From Jaenimonas drosophilae (lineage: Eukaryota > Euglenozoa > Kinetoplastea > Trypanosomatida > Trypanosomatidae): DNA of 23,744 bases. The notes under the pieces were generated by a model. It worked only from the letters and a program-made list of their open reading frames with translations. It did no database searches and was not told the origin of the DNA. The position numbers and the translations under genes were made by a program. The stretch is from contig JASAON010001419.1 in assembly GCA_030849065.1 (NCBI GenBank), positions 1-23,744 of the forward strand, given 5' to 3'. This document shows, piece by piece, positions 8,854 through 19,559 of the stretch. Every line of letters starts with the position of its first letter. Position 1 is the first letter of the stretch.

Positions 8854-11800
8854 GTAGATGCGATCGTGATGTATTGGGGTAAATCATCATCAACAACAAC
8901 AAAGGTAACGCAGAATTCCTATTTAGGCGTGCTCATCCAAGGATGCACCGACGTACGTTCGTGTGTGTGTGTGTGAGTGTGTGCCTAAATGTTGATATGA
9001 ATCATAGAAACATGATCAACAACATCCACTGAGCATATCGACGCAACAAAAGGCAACAACAACAAACATGTGCGGAAGAAGAAGAAGAAGAAATAAAACA
9101 TGAAACAGAAAAAAAAACTGAACCGTTGAGGAATCAAAACAAGGGGGAGCAAGACGTTGGCATTGTTTGTGCGTGTCTGTGTCGTTTGCGATGATGATGA
9201 AGAAAAATCATCATCATCAACAACAAAAATAGTGTGTTTATGCACTAGCTTCTCATATCCACAGCTGATGTACGTGATATAGATGGATGGATGCAGAATC
9301 ATGCCTAGGCATATCGATGATGACAATGATGATCAACATCATCTTGGAACGTTGTACGCAACAAACCGTGTTCAATCTACAACAACAACCACGCGGCAGT
9401 CGGTTCAGCGAATGCGTACGCGTGCGTGTATGTACGAGCAAGCCTGCACATGCTGTGCAGTGGTCGTGATGTTGAGCACCGCTTCATCATCATCAGCACA
9501 CGACTATCCACAACAAAAAAAATGTGTGTCTGAGTGATGATGATCCATGAGCAACAACAACATTTCCACGCACACACGCAGAGATGCGTGAATAATAAAA
9601 CAAGAAAATAAAGGAAAGATCGTTGGTCATCATGAGATGAATCATCTGCGCCAGCCAACCAAATCTGAGTACATGTGAAGTTGTGTGGTGTTTGGATGTG
9701 CAGCGTCGTTGATAAGGCGAGGTGATGAGAGCATCCTCAAGGCCCACACGCAGTGCGAAGGTGTACGCGTAGGCCATGAAGATGCAGCATCGCCACCACA
9801 GATCTCACAACAACAACAGCGAGAACGATCCATGATCCATCCATGCACCTTCTTCACACAACACGCAAGTGTGCGGAGCAGCTCGATCACAAAAAGATAC
9901 CATCGCCATCATCTCTTGTGCGCCAACACACGCAGCAACAACAAAACAAACGATGAATCAGCGCATTTACAGGTGCATTTACAAAGACGCGTCATAACGG
10001 CATCAGCAACGATGCCGTGAGTGCGTGTGGAGATGCGATCTACGTACTGATCAACACTTGTGGGTGTTGTTGTTGTTTTTGCAGGTTGTGTGTATCTCAA
10101 ACTCTTCACATGGAGCGATGGCCGCATTGAAACACGAAAAAAAAAATCAAAACCGCAAGAAGAAACTTTCATAAGCGTGGGCGTTGGTATCTATTAGGCC
10201 AACAACAACAACCAACAACAACACAACAACAATGCACAGCATACAAGCATCCACGCACACATGCACACGATCATCGTGATTAGCCTCGAATGTTCTGTGT
10301 ATGTGGCAAACAATCATATTTACCATGCAAGCAAATGGCCATTGTGCCAATGTGTGTGCGTGTACATGAAGTATTTTTGTTTTTTTTGTTGTGTAGTTGT
10401 GTTGTGTTGTGTTGCGTTGTTGTTGTTGAAGATGTTAGTTCATCCTTTGGTGCGAAGACATTTCATCGTCTTGGAACTATCATCATCATCATTACGTTCA
10501 CTCTACGCAATCCACATCAACACAACAAATTGTTCCTGAAAATGTGGATGGGCACGTTGATGTTCGATATAGATGGAGAAGGATGTTTGGAGTTTGGTGT
10601 GTAGGGTTGTGATGATGAAGCGCGTGCTACGCTGGTACAGGTGTTGTGCTGCCCATCTCGTAGAGCACGCGTGGTTCATCATCACCATGGTGGGTCATCT
10701 CACCTGACAAAAAACAAAAGTGAGCAACCACATCAACACACATCAAAAAAAAAAAAGAGGAACAAAAAAAACACAACATTCACGTAACAACACCACCAAC
10801 AACAGATATACACGCGTTGCATCTGTACCCTCACCACAATCAGAAAAAAAAAAAAGATACGTTATGGTTGATGATGATCATCTCAACAGACCATCCATCT
10901 TCTCCATCATCAGGATCATGTGCGTGTGTTGATGGTGGAGCCTCACAACGTACCTCAACGTAGCGCAGGAAAACACAAAAAAAGAAATACGAGCAAACAA
11001 CCGTCAACGAGCGGCGTCCTGCTGTGAAGGAAAAATTGTGGTTTTGGTGGAGGATGAACGTTGTGTTGGTATGTGTATTTTGTTGTGTGGGCATATGTGT
11101 CTGTGTGCGTCATCATTCCCTGTGACGTGGTGCTCCATCAACGGCGTCAGTTTTCCATCATTATTACTTCGTTAAGCAGAAGAGATGGCATGGATGAGCC
11201 AGGTTGTGAGCGTGAAAACACGAACACAAAATTTATCAAAACAAAACACTGTAAACATGGCGTGGTGCCATCGCACCGTTGCAACACACACACCCACAGA
11301 CATCTCCTCCACGTTCATTGGCAGGCTGAAGAAGAAAACATGATCCAATAATCGTTCTCAACAGCAACTATAAACGTACACACACACACGTTCAGGACGG
11401 ATGGAGATGGAGGAGATGTGTGTTTGCTGTTGACGTACGTACCTGAAACCCCGGTAAAGGCAAACATGAAGATGAAAAATAAAAGGTACGTTTTTTTGTG
11501 TGTTGTAGCGTGTGATGGTGGTTGTGGCTTGCAAATGTATATATGTACGATATATAACGGAAAGAAGAGGAGGAGGATGTGTATGATGCGGAGCGGGAAC
11601 AAGCTAGTGAGCCTGTGTGGATCGTCTGTGTGTGTTGATGGGGTAATGATGATGTGCCTGTGGTAGCTCAACAGGAGCAGTGGCGGTTAATGTGCAGTGA
11701 AGGCCTGAACAAGATGTGCGCCACATGTCTTCCCATCGCATCAATTCGCCATCTCCACACACGTACATCCATGCCGAAGTCACCAGCATCCACGAGCAAA

Positions 11801-11935
11801 ACACAAAACTCAAAAGCGAGGGAAGAAGAACAAAATCGGAGAGAGCGTGTGTGCGTGTGTGTGTGCACTGAAGAAGACGCACAAAGAGAAAACAAACCAC
11901 AAAAATCGTGAGCGTGGAAATCGTGGATGATCAAA

Positions 11936-11962
11936 AACAACAACAACAACAACAACAACAAC
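11936..11962. repeat. (AAC)9 microsatellite
   Basis: Nine perfect AAC units in the 4.3-kb spacer (GTT on the coding strand). Related GTT/AAC runs also occur inside the neighbouring genes, where they encode Asn tracts. Confidence 0.95.
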
Positions 11963-12695
11963 ATATAAAGGAGCATAGAGAAAGTGAGATAATCAGTGGC
12001 AAAAAAAAAACAAGTTGATCGTCTACGTGGTGACCAGGGGATTGCACGTGCCAGCGGTACGAACCCACGAAACAACAATACAACTTTTGTGCGTTCATGA
12101 AAACACATCATCCAAACGTGGGCTGAGGCACGCACACACATACATCAACATACATGTATTCACCTGCCCTACGTGCACAACGGCGTACATATCATTCACA
12201 CACATACAAAAAAAGCCAAAGAGGCGCAGAGATTTGTGTAGTGCAGGTGTACGGCAAGGGCAAATCGTTGAGCAGCACCGCCTCACTCAAGCGGTGCTTC
12301 ATGCGCATCGGCACACACATGGATGAAGTGATCCACATGTGTATGTGTCAATGCGCATGAAGATGAAGAAGTGCAGTTGTTGTTGTAGGCGGCAACAACA
12401 CAAAACAAAAACAAAACAAAAAAAGAGTGGGGGAAGAGAGATGTCGCGCGGAGAGCTCAAAGCATGTGTGTATGTATGTGTGTATGTATGTATCTTGGCT
12501 GTTGCATGATAGGAGCGGAGGCAACTATCCACACGAGTGCCAGCAACAACAACAACATCAACAACAACAATGGAAAAAGCAAAGAAGAGTGAAAACAAAA
12601 AAAGGGATGAGCCGCGCGCACACGCAGCTGCGGCATCGGGAACGTGCACCATGATCAGCATCGTCTTCGCTGCATCATCATCATCATCTCACAGC

Positions 12696-14243
12696 CTACG
12701 AGGTGTCAATGAAGCTGTACCAGATGGTGATGGCGGTGCCAAAAACAATGGCAATCACGCCGCAAAGGATTAGGAAGTAGGTGGCTAGGTAATGCCAGAT
12801 GCCAACCGTCTTCAGAGACCAGTTGCCGCAGTACATCCAGAAGAGTGCGGGGAAGATGAAGCCAATGAACCCTCCGCAGAGTGAGCCAACCAAACCAAAA
12901 GCGGTGTTGATGGAAGGGATGAAGAGGCCAGCAACGAGCACAACAGCACTAACAATGGTGATGCTGATGAGATGCTTCCAGTAGGGCAGCGTATCCAGCT
13001 CCCAGTTCAGCACGTAGTAGGTGAAGTTGCGCACAGGAATCATGTTCATGGCGTAGGCCGTGCAGAGCTTGATCAGGATGCCAACGTAGGCCACCATCAT
13101 CAAGGGCTCGTGGATGGGGTCGTAGTTGTAGAGGATGGAATCCTGCACCTTGGAGCCAAACTCCATGTAGCCGAAGAGGCCAGCCAAGAGATAGAAGATC
13201 ATGCAGATGGTCATGGAGAGGGCGGTGGCCATGGTGAGCTTCTTCACGGACGGCTTCGGACGTGCTTCGAAGAAAACTGGGTACGTCACTGCTTGACATA
13301 AATATGCGAAGATGAAGATGCTCAGGCCGTTGATGGCCTCAGGGCCGTTGGTGTTGAGGAGCACCAGGTCCTCCCCTTCCACGGTGGCGGGCAGATTGTT
13401 GTTGCAGGCGTGAATCACCACAGCAAAGACAAAGAAGAGGATGAAAACCACACTAAAGGCGGAGAAGTAGCGCAGGCTGTTCACGTGCTTTGGCACAATC
13501 AAGGGGCTCATGAAGATGAGCCACACCGCGGAGGTAACGAGGCGGTTGGCGCTCTCCGTCTGGAGGTAGGACGGCATGACCGAGGATTGCAGGATGGGCT
13601 GCACCAACGAGCTCACACCAGAGATGTAGGCGATGGCGGTACCCACGCAAGACAACCACAACACAAATCCTACAAAGTAATCGCCTCCACGGCCAAAGAG
13701 GCCAAAGGCCATCTTCTCAAAGGTGGTGTAGCCTGTTTGCTTCATGGCATAGCCAATGATGGTCATGGAGTACACCGTGAGGATCGTAACAGCAACCAGA
13801 TAGAAGATGGCGATGATGATGCCGCTGGTTTGAAAAGCGGAGGGCATGCCAATGATACCTCCTCCGAGGGTCACGGTGCAGAGGGTGAAGCAGCTCGAGA
13901 CGAAGCCGCCATAGGGCATGACCTTGTGTGCCACCGCGCGCATCTCCTCGCACATGCGGCCACAGCAGGTTGGGGCAGCTGGATGCTCGGCATCACTGCC
14001 CGTTTCATCCACAACGGCAATCCCCGCGCCGTTATTCTTCAGCGGTGACCATGGTGGGCTCACCCCCTTGAAGGGCTCCGCCTTGTTGGAGGGTGTGTTG
14101 TTGCTCAACGGCGCGGAATCAAGCTCATCGTGCATGGCAAGCGGCTCCTCCACCACAATGCCAACCGATGCAGTAGCCACGGGCTCTACAACAAGGGTGT
14201 CAGGCTCTACAAGGGCTGTTGCATTTTCCGTAGTGGTTGCCAT
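12696..14243 (-). CDS. Amino acid transporter, AAAP family (kinetoplastid AAT type), copy A
   Basis: This permease has 515 residues. The start is the ATG at 14241-14243 (MATTTEN); the frame extends upstream only to a GTG through a GT microsatellite, so that extension is rejected. An N-terminal cytosolic region of about 110 residues ends in a conserved PTCCG...EEMR block. About eleven membrane segments follow, near 112-133, 141-166, 188-213, 234-250, 258-280, 303-325, 337-360, 379-402, 424-444, 446-470 and 479-508. TM1 carries the TLGGGIIGMPSAF motif typical of AAAP permeases. Further family hallmarks are RGGDYF, PKHVNSLRY, FAYLCQ and GLVGSLCGGFIGF. The family imports amino acids by secondary transport, and kinetoplastid members have defined but locus-specific substrates, so the substrate here cannot be read. 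It is a tandem duplicate of the gene at 16744-18198. Family assignment is very sure. Confidence 0.96.
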   Translation of the reverse strand: MATTTENATALVEPDTLVVEPVATASVGIVVEEPLAMHDELDSAPLSNNTPSNKAEPFKGVSPPWSPLKNNGAGIAVVDETGSDAEHPAAPTCCGRMCEEMRAVAHKVMPYGGFVSSCFTLCTVTLGGGIIGMPSAFQTSGIIIAIFYLVAVTILTVYSMTIIGYAMKQTGYTTFEKMAFGLFGRGGDYFVGFVLWLSCVGTAIAYISGVSSLVQPILQSSVMPSYLQTESANRLVTSAVWLIFMSPLIVPKHVNSLRYFSAFSVVFILFFVFAVVIHACNNNLPATVEGEDLVLLNTNGPEAINGLSIFIFAYLCQAVTYPVFFEARPKPSVKKLTMATALSMTICMIFYLLAGLFGYMEFGSKVQDSILYNYDPIHEPLMMVAYVGILIKLCTAYAMNMIPVRNFTYYVLNWELDTLPYWKHLISITIVSAVVLVAGLFIPSINTAFGLVGSLCGGFIGFIFPALFWMYCGNWSLKTVGIWHYLATYFLILCGVIAIVFGTAITIWYSFIDTS

Positions 14244-14278
14244 CGCCCTGAGTGGGAGTGTGTTGATGAGGTGATTTT

Positions 14279-14294
14279 GTGTGTGTGTGTGTGT
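14279..14294. repeat. (GT)8 run in transporter A leader
   Basis: Eight GT units (CA on the transcript) lie 36 nt before the start codon of transporter copy A. They would be part of the 5' UTR if the acceptor near 14356 is used. Confidence 0.85.
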
Positions 14295-14355
14295 ATGAAT
14301 CTGGTTCACCACAGGTTGTCTTGGAGGATGAAAGGGGGTGTGGTTGGTTGCCTCG

Positions 14356-14386
14356 CTGTACGTGCGTGTGATGCAGAGAGAGGCAG
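14356..14386 (-). promoter_or_regulatory. Candidate spliced-leader acceptor for transporter copy A
   Basis: The coding strand has the pyrimidine block CTGCCTCTCTCTGC followed by a C/A-rich stretch and GTACAG, with the AG at 14356-14357. No ATG occurs in the roughly 110-nt leader before the start at 14243. A second AG (CCCACTCAG) lies only 4 nt from the start codon and is an alternative. Confidence 0.4.
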
Positions 14387-16203
14387 AATCAGCTCTTTGA
14401 ATGTTTCTTTATCAGTGGTGGAGTGAACACCGCGAACAAAAAAATAAGACGAAGGACTGCTGAAAGGGGAAAAGAAGAATGGAAAACTACAAAAAACAAG
14501 GAAAAGGGTGAAGTGAGAGAGATGTACGTTGTGAAGCAGTTTCAGGTGTGGTACACAGTTGTATGCATGTAGTAGCAAGCATATTGGAACAATAAGTGAT
14601 ATACACTTCATTTTTTTTCACTTTTTCCCCTTTTTCTTGATCGTCATGAATGCACAGCCATGAATGACGGCAATCATGAAGAAAGTGGAGTACAAAACAT
14701 CAAAACAAAAAGATCAAAAACACAATGAAAAATGGCAAGAACGATGAGTTGGTTGCGACTGTGCCAAGCGAGTTGTAGGTGAATCACACACGTGGAGTAC
14801 AGTGGCAAGTGAGAATTTGGCGCGCACGCAGTTGTACACGTACATATACAGCATATGAAAGAATGTAGCAAGTGTGTGTATGTGTGTTGATCTCCTTAGT
14901 TAGGCATGCATCTCTGTTGTGATGGGTAACTATGCGTGCATCCCTCGTCACAAACCGGTGTACAACAACAAATTCACCGAACTTCCAACTTTGCTGGCAT
15001 CAGTGTTTGAAAAAATCATCAAAACTCTGTTTTGTGCTGACACAAATACGCCAACACAAAAAAAAAACAAGAAATCGAAATCCCAACCTCATGACTCACG
15101 CACCGATTCAGGATAAACGTGCTGCCCAACTCTCCCAAATGTACAAACGGCCATGGTACCCGTGATGGCCGAGGAGTACTTCAAGATGAGTTGGGAGTGG
15201 CGTGCCAGCGCTCCACATACGCATATTCATCAACACCACATCTGTGATACACATGTGTGCCGTAGTTACCTGGAACACTGTGAAGGGAAGGTGAATGTGG
15301 CCCGCCAGCCACCCATTCATCTTCACTTACTTACGAGACTTCCAAAGGCCATGCGATGCAAACGTACAGGGTACAACTCACGCGCACACGCACACAAACC
15401 CCTCATGATCATCCTGTGGTGTTGGAGAATACCATCAAAGACAGGAAACGCCAACACATAACGAGGATGAAAATGAAGATGTGGAGCATAGAGGGGAAAA
15501 AAAACATTTGGCAGCAACACCAAAGAGAAAGAATGGGGGCACGAAGTTAGAGAGAGAGAGGGAGAGACTCAGGAGCTACAACAAGAAACACAACAATCAA
15601 ATACACGAAAGAACAAAAAAAACACAAACAGCGAAAACAAACATCATTTGGCGAGATATAAACCCATACGGCACTGTGGTTACCGTACTTGCGGAATGAG
15701 TTGCGGGGAGAGGTATGTTGGGGCAGTTGAACAACGCCACACATAACACACACATCGACGGACAACGTGTGGTTGTCTGAGGTGTGCTACGCGGGCAATC
15801 GGTGATGATGCTCTGTAGATATAGAAACGAAAAAAGAGTGATTCCAAACACACACACACAAAAAAAAAAAGGTGTGCGCGCAGAACTACCCGCCATTCAT
15901 GCTGGCAAAGACGTTAAGCCTACATCTTCATGCAGTAGAGACTACACAGGATGAACATTCTCTCAGTCCTTAGTTACGTTATCTCAACAGAAGCACGCAC
16001 ACACAAAATTAGAGCAACAAACGCCACATCCATTGCAATCATCTCCACACGTTCCACATGCTCATCAGGAGATGAAGTGCATCGGTGATGTACAACACAG
16101 AAAAAAAAAAAAACGACAACAGCCGCGTTCAGGGGGTGCAACGTGCCCTAAACGTCTGGCCAAGAAAAAAAACGTGTGTTTTACTTTGATACGCAAACAC
16201 GAG

Positions 16204-16223
16204 CACACACACACACACACACA
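16204..16223. repeat. (CA)10 microsatellite
   Basis: Ten CA units in the probable 3' UTR of transporter copy B, about 520 nt downstream of its stop codon. Confidence 0.9.
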
Positions 16224-16743
16224 TTCACACAATAACCCTTTCCGTGCTTCAAAAACTCATCCATTAAACAACAAATAAGTGATACACGCGTATTGTGAAG
16301 GGTTGTGTGCAGAGTGAGTGGTGGTGTGCTGTGTTGTGGGCAGTGAGAAGACGTGCCGCACAGACGCACATACAAACACGTAGAGAGAAGGAGAAGATGA
16401 AGGGAAGGGAAAGAGTTAGACGCCAGCCTAACAAAATATCAATCAACACATCAAAAAAAAAAAAAAGGTGGGAAGCATTGGGTGGAAGAGGGGTCAAAAA
16501 CACAGAAGAAAAACACACGTTGTATACTTGGCTTGCGTTTGTTGCCGTGCACAGACACACACGCACAATGAATCTCATGAATGTAGGCAACACGTAACAA
16601 GGAAGAAAATGTGTGTAGAGGTGAAGGAGGAGGAAGCGGAGTACCACAGGGGGAAGGATTCGGTCCTTCACCATGGTACACCCTCGTTCCATCCACACCA
16701 CCATCTTTGATGTTTGCTGCACGTAAGCACGTACACTCATCAA

Positions 16744-18198
16744 CTACGCAGTGTCAATGAAGCTGTACCAGATGGTGATGGCGGTGCCAAAAACAATGGC
16801 AATCACACCGCACACCATCACAAAGTAGGTACCAAGGTAATGCCAGATGCCAACAGTCTTCAGAGACCAGTTGCCGCAGTACATCCAGAAGAGTGCGGGG
16901 AAGATGAAGGCGATGAACCCTCCGCAGAGTGAGCCAACCAAACCAAAAGCGGTGTTGATGGAGGGGATGAAGAGGCCAGCAACGAGCACCACCGTGCTCA
17001 CGAGGGTGATGGTGATGATGTGCTTCCAGTAGGGAAGGGTCTCAATCTCCCAATCCAACACGTAGTAGGTGAAGTTGCGCACAGGAATCATGTTCATGGC
17101 GTAGGCCGTGCAGAGCTTCACGAGGATGCCAAGGTAGGCAATCATCATCAAGGGCTCGTGCACGGGATCGTAGTTGTAGAGGATGGATCCCTCCACCTTG
17201 GAGCCAAACTCCATGTAGCCAAAGAGGCCAGCCAAGAGATAGAAGACCATGCACAAGAGCATGGAAACGGTTGTGGTGATGGCAAGCTTCTTCACAGACT
17301 GGCGAGGCCGCATTTCAAAAAAAACTGGGTACGCCACTCCGTGACATAAATATGCAAAAATAAAGATGCTGAGGCCGTTGATCGCTTCAGGCCCGTTGGT
17401 ATTCATCAAGATGAGCTCGCCCTCATCCTTGCCACGGAAGCCGTTGGTGCAGGCGTGAATCACCACCGCAATCACAAAGAGGAGCACGAAAAAGACGCTG
17501 AAGGCGGAGAAGTAGCGGAGGCTATTTACACGCTTAGGGATGATCAAGGGGCTCATGCAGCACAGCCACACCACCGAGGTGATGAGGCGGTTTCCGCTTG
17601 GCGTCTGGAGGTAGTCGGGCATGCCCTTGGTCTGTAGGATGGGCTGCACCAACGAGCTCACACCAGAGATGTAACCCACGGCTGTACCAATGCAGGATAA
17701 CCACATGACGAATCCTACAAAGTAATCTCCTCCACGGCCAAAGAGGCCAAAGGCCATGCGCTCGAAGGTGTTGTAGCCCGTGTGGCGCATCGCAAAACCA
17801 ATCATCGTCATGGTGTACACGGTGAGGACGGTGACGATCATCAAGTAGAAGACGGCAACGAGGATGCCGCTGGTTTGGAAGGCGGAGGGCATGCCAATCA
17901 CACCTCCACCCAGGGTTACGCTGCACAAGCTGAAGCAGCAGGACACGAAGCCACCATATGGGATTACCGTTTGTGCGGCCGAGCGCATCTCATTGATGAT
18001 GCATCCGCAGCAGGTGGGTGGTTCCAAAATGATGGGGGCATCACTGCCGCTGTGGTCATCGGGCAGTTTGGCGCTATCCTTGTAGGAAGCCATGTGGGCC
18101 TCTCCATTGTTGCTGGAATCACCGTTGAGTGAATCCAGCGGGGGGAGCTCCTCGGGAACGGAGGCGTAGGGCGCGGAACGTTTCTCAGCAACAGACAT
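16744..18198 (-). CDS. Amino acid transporter, AAAP family (kinetoplastid AAT type), copy B
   Basis: This permease has 484 residues. It starts at the ATG 18196-18198 (MSVAEKRS); a slightly longer frame would begin at GTG and is rejected. It has the same architecture as copy A: a cytosolic N-terminus of about 80 residues ending in PTCCG...NEMR, then about eleven membrane segments with TLGGGVIGMPSAF in TM1, RGGDYF, PKRVNSLRY and GLVGSLCGGFIAF. The N-terminus is about 30 residues shorter than in copy A and unrelated in sequence, whereas the membrane core is very similar. Stretches of more than 40 nt near the 3' ends of the two genes are identical. The loop after TM5 (FRGKDEGELILM here, ATVEGEDLVLL in A) is the main difference within the core. 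It presumably imports an amino acid at the plasma membrane or an organelle; the substrate is not readable. Copy B precedes copy A in the transcription direction. Confidence 0.96.
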   Translation of the reverse strand: MSVAEKRSAPYASVPEELPPLDSLNGDSSNNGEAHMASYKDSAKLPDDHSGSDAPIILEPPTCCGCIINEMRSAAQTVIPYGGFVSCCFSLCSVTLGGGVIGMPSAFQTSGILVAVFYLMIVTVLTVYTMTMIGFAMRHTGYNTFERMAFGLFGRGGDYFVGFVMWLSCIGTAVGYISGVSSLVQPILQTKGMPDYLQTPSGNRLITSVVWLCCMSPLIIPKRVNSLRYFSAFSVFFVLLFVIAVVIHACTNGFRGKDEGELILMNTNGPEAINGLSIFIFAYLCHGVAYPVFFEMRPRQSVKKLAITTTVSMLLCMVFYLLAGLFGYMEFGSKVEGSILYNYDPVHEPLMMIAYLGILVKLCTAYAMNMIPVRNFTYYVLDWEIETLPYWKHIITITLVSTVVLVAGLFIPSINTAFGLVGSLCGGFIAFIFPALFWMYCGNWSLKTVGIWHYLGTYFVMVCGVIAIVFGTAITIWYSFIDTA

Positions 18199-18728
18199 GA
18201 TTACAGCAAATGATGGTGGCACCTGAGTGTGTATGTGTGTTGGTTGGTTGTTGAGTTGGGTTGGTTTGTTGAAGTGTAAGAGTATCTTGAACCTGATATG
18301 GTAGTAGAAGATGATCTACACATGATGAAGATGAACGAATACACAAAAGAAAAAAAAAGAAGCATGAGTGAGGGGGCACGATCGGCATCATCGGGCTGAC
18401 AAGGACCACAAAATAAACACGCAGTCTTGTGGTACGTATGGGTGAGGTGGTTTAGGGCGGGTAGGTGAGGTGTTTGTGTTTGTGCCTCGGTGTGTGTGTG
18501 CGTGTGTGCGTGTACGCCAGATGCACGCCGTTCCTTTACTAGTGATTCCCTAACATTGGCTCCCCATTGCGATGATGGCATCTCCCCAATCCACCAATCC
18601 CACAATGCTGGTCCAATTTTTTTGTCTTAGCTTTGAATGCGTGTGTGCGAGCGTGTGTTGCCATCCAGTGATGAGCAACATCACACCTCACCACACACAC
18701 CGTTGCTCTTTGCTTGGCGCTCATTGGT
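18199..18728. other. Spacer between transporter B and the complex III hinge gene
   Basis: These 530 nt contain the leader and acceptor of transporter B and the 3' UTR of the hinge gene, with GT-rich blocks around 18480-18515. No gene or structured RNA was seen. Confidence 0.6.
18316..18360 (-). promoter_or_regulatory. Candidate spliced-leader acceptor for transporter copy B
   Basis: The coding strand shows a T-rich block (TCTTTTTTTTTCTTTTGTG) and a mixed pyrimidine stretch ending in GTGTAG, with the AG at 18316-18317. The first ATG downstream is the chosen start at 18198. Later AGs, including CACTCAG about 30 nt before the ATG, are also possible. Confidence 0.35.
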
Positions 18729-18941
18729 TTACTTAAGTGTGGGCCACAGCTTAGGATCAACGCAGACATCCACGCAGTGAACGATGGAGAAGTACTGGTT
18801 GTAGCAGTGGGGCTCACGGGCGGGATCGACGGTCTTGATGCGCTCGAGGCAGGCGCTGTAGGCCGCCACCTTCTTGGCGCACTCGTTGGCGAGGCAGCCC
18901 TTTTCTAGCTCAAGCTTGATGTCTTGTGGGTCCTCCGCCAT
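18729..18941 (-). CDS. Cytochrome bc1 complex hinge subunit (QCR6/UQCRH family)
   Basis: This 70-residue protein is a small accessory subunit of respiratory complex III. Family members sit on the intermembrane-space side next to cytochrome c1 and help cytochrome c docking. Six cysteines lie at 16, 21, 31, 46, 56 and 60. They form two CX9C pairs (21/31 and 46/56), as expected for a disulfide-linked helical hairpin. The ending (HCVDVCVDPKLWPTLK) closely follows the plant QCR6 pattern of a cysteine pair, PKL and a terminal LK. The acidic N-terminal stretch of animal and yeast hinge proteins is absent, as in plants. No cleavable presequence is visible, consistent with oxidative-folding import into the intermembrane space. 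The ATG at 18939-18941 is the first after the splice-acceptor candidate. Its neighbours do not belong to complex III. A different CHCH-type protein is the main alternative, but I think it unlikely. Confidence 0.92.
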   Translation of the reverse strand: MAEDPQDIKLELEKGCLANECAKKVAAYSACLERIKTVDPAREPHCYNQYFSIVHCVDVCVDPKLWPTLK

Positions 18942-19559
18942 GTCTGTGAGGTGTGGAGATGTGTAAGTTGAGGGAGGGTAGGATGTTGTGAATGTATAAC
19001 AAACAACAACGAACTACATGAAGGAAAGAGGAGAAGCAGGTTGTGGTGTAGCTCACATGGAAGATTTGAAGAAGGATGTTCTTGATGATGATGGTAGTGC
19101 TTGCCACACACCTTGGAAAGTTGGCTTGAGGCAAATGTGTGTACGTCAAGATGCACACCGACCTCCATGCGTATCGGCATCTACAACCCGGAATGGTATG
19201 GGTGTTTGGATGCGGGAGTAGAGGCGAGCAGCCCTCGTCTTCTATGTTTGGTTGGTGGCGAACAAAAGTGGGAGATGCTCATCGACGAACGATTAGTGAT
19301 AAAGAATGGTGATGATGGCACATCTTCATAAATATTCTCAGACACCAGCGTCTTCTACGTCGAGCGTGCATCGAACAAAGCAAAAAAGCCACCAACCGAA
19401 GCAATCATACGAACAAATCAGCAAGCACAACAGCGATCTCTATCTATATATATGTAAACGCCATCTACACAGGTTGCGGAAATGATCTGCAGCACATGAT
19501 ATCTTCACTTGGCTGCCGAAGACCTCCCCAAGACCACGCACACAACAAAAACAACCTCC
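18942..19559. other. Spacer between the hinge gene and the TerD-domain gene
   Basis: These 618 nt hold the hinge gene leader and the 3' UTR of the TerD-domain gene. A short AT-rich stretch (tatctatatatatgtaa, about 19440-19456) stands out from the CA/GT-rich surroundings. No gene is supported. Confidence 0.6.
19014..19039 (-). promoter_or_regulatory. Candidate spliced-leader acceptor for the hinge subunit gene
   Basis: The coding strand reads CTGCTTCTCCTCTTTCCTTC followed by ATGTAG, with the AG at 19014-19015. This is one of the best pyrimidine tracts of the window. The 72-nt leader has no ATG. A second AG at 18944-18945 (CCTCACAG) is only 2 nt from the start codon and is less likely. Confidence 0.45.

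Larger units (their letters stand above)
8395..12695. other. 4.3-kb spacer without a convincing gene
   Basis: This is by far the longest spacer of the window. It contains the leader of PH-like copy 3, the (CAT)11 and (AAC)9 arrays, a TATG-type run near 12468-12493, many A-runs and GT/CA-rich blocks. Both strands offer only short frames with His/Thr/Cys/Val-rich repeat composition. The longest, 11668-12141 on the minus strand, is driven by Leu and His-Thr repeats. I recognised no tRNA, snoRNA or transposon. It may be mostly the long 3' UTR of the transporter gene that ends at 12696, or a degraded gene interval. Confidence 0.55.
14244..16743. other. Spacer between the two transporter genes
   Basis: These 2.5 kb separate the duplicated transporters and do not resemble the spacer on the other side of either gene. 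Several long plus-strand purine tracts (near 14440-14525, 15470-15570 with a GA run, and 16380-16520) are pyrimidine tracts on the coding strand, more than one downstream gene needs. A T/C-rich block on the plus strand at about 14609-14638 has the opposite polarity. A (CA)10 run lies at 16204-16223. No gene is supported. Confidence 0.55.

Noticed and set aside
8693..8902. Frame with eleven consecutive Met codons
   Set aside because: It is the translation of the (CAT)11 microsatellite.
10620..10690. Possible tRNA-like or hairpin region (cgcgtgctac ... gagcacgcg)
   Set aside because: The two arms (cgcgtgct and its near complement agcacgcg) can pair, but there is no tRNA T-loop motif and the loop is about 40 nt, so no RNA gene is claimed.
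11668..12141. 157-codon minus-strand frame with a Leu-rich hydrophobic run
   Set aside because: The Leu run comes from the (AAC)9 array and the His-Thr run from a CA repeat; it looks like a chance frame rather than a membrane protein.
13410..14048. 212-codon open frame on the plus strand
   Set aside because: Antisense shadow of transporter copy A; a similar shadow appears opposite copy B (17782-18132), as expected from the shared codon pattern.
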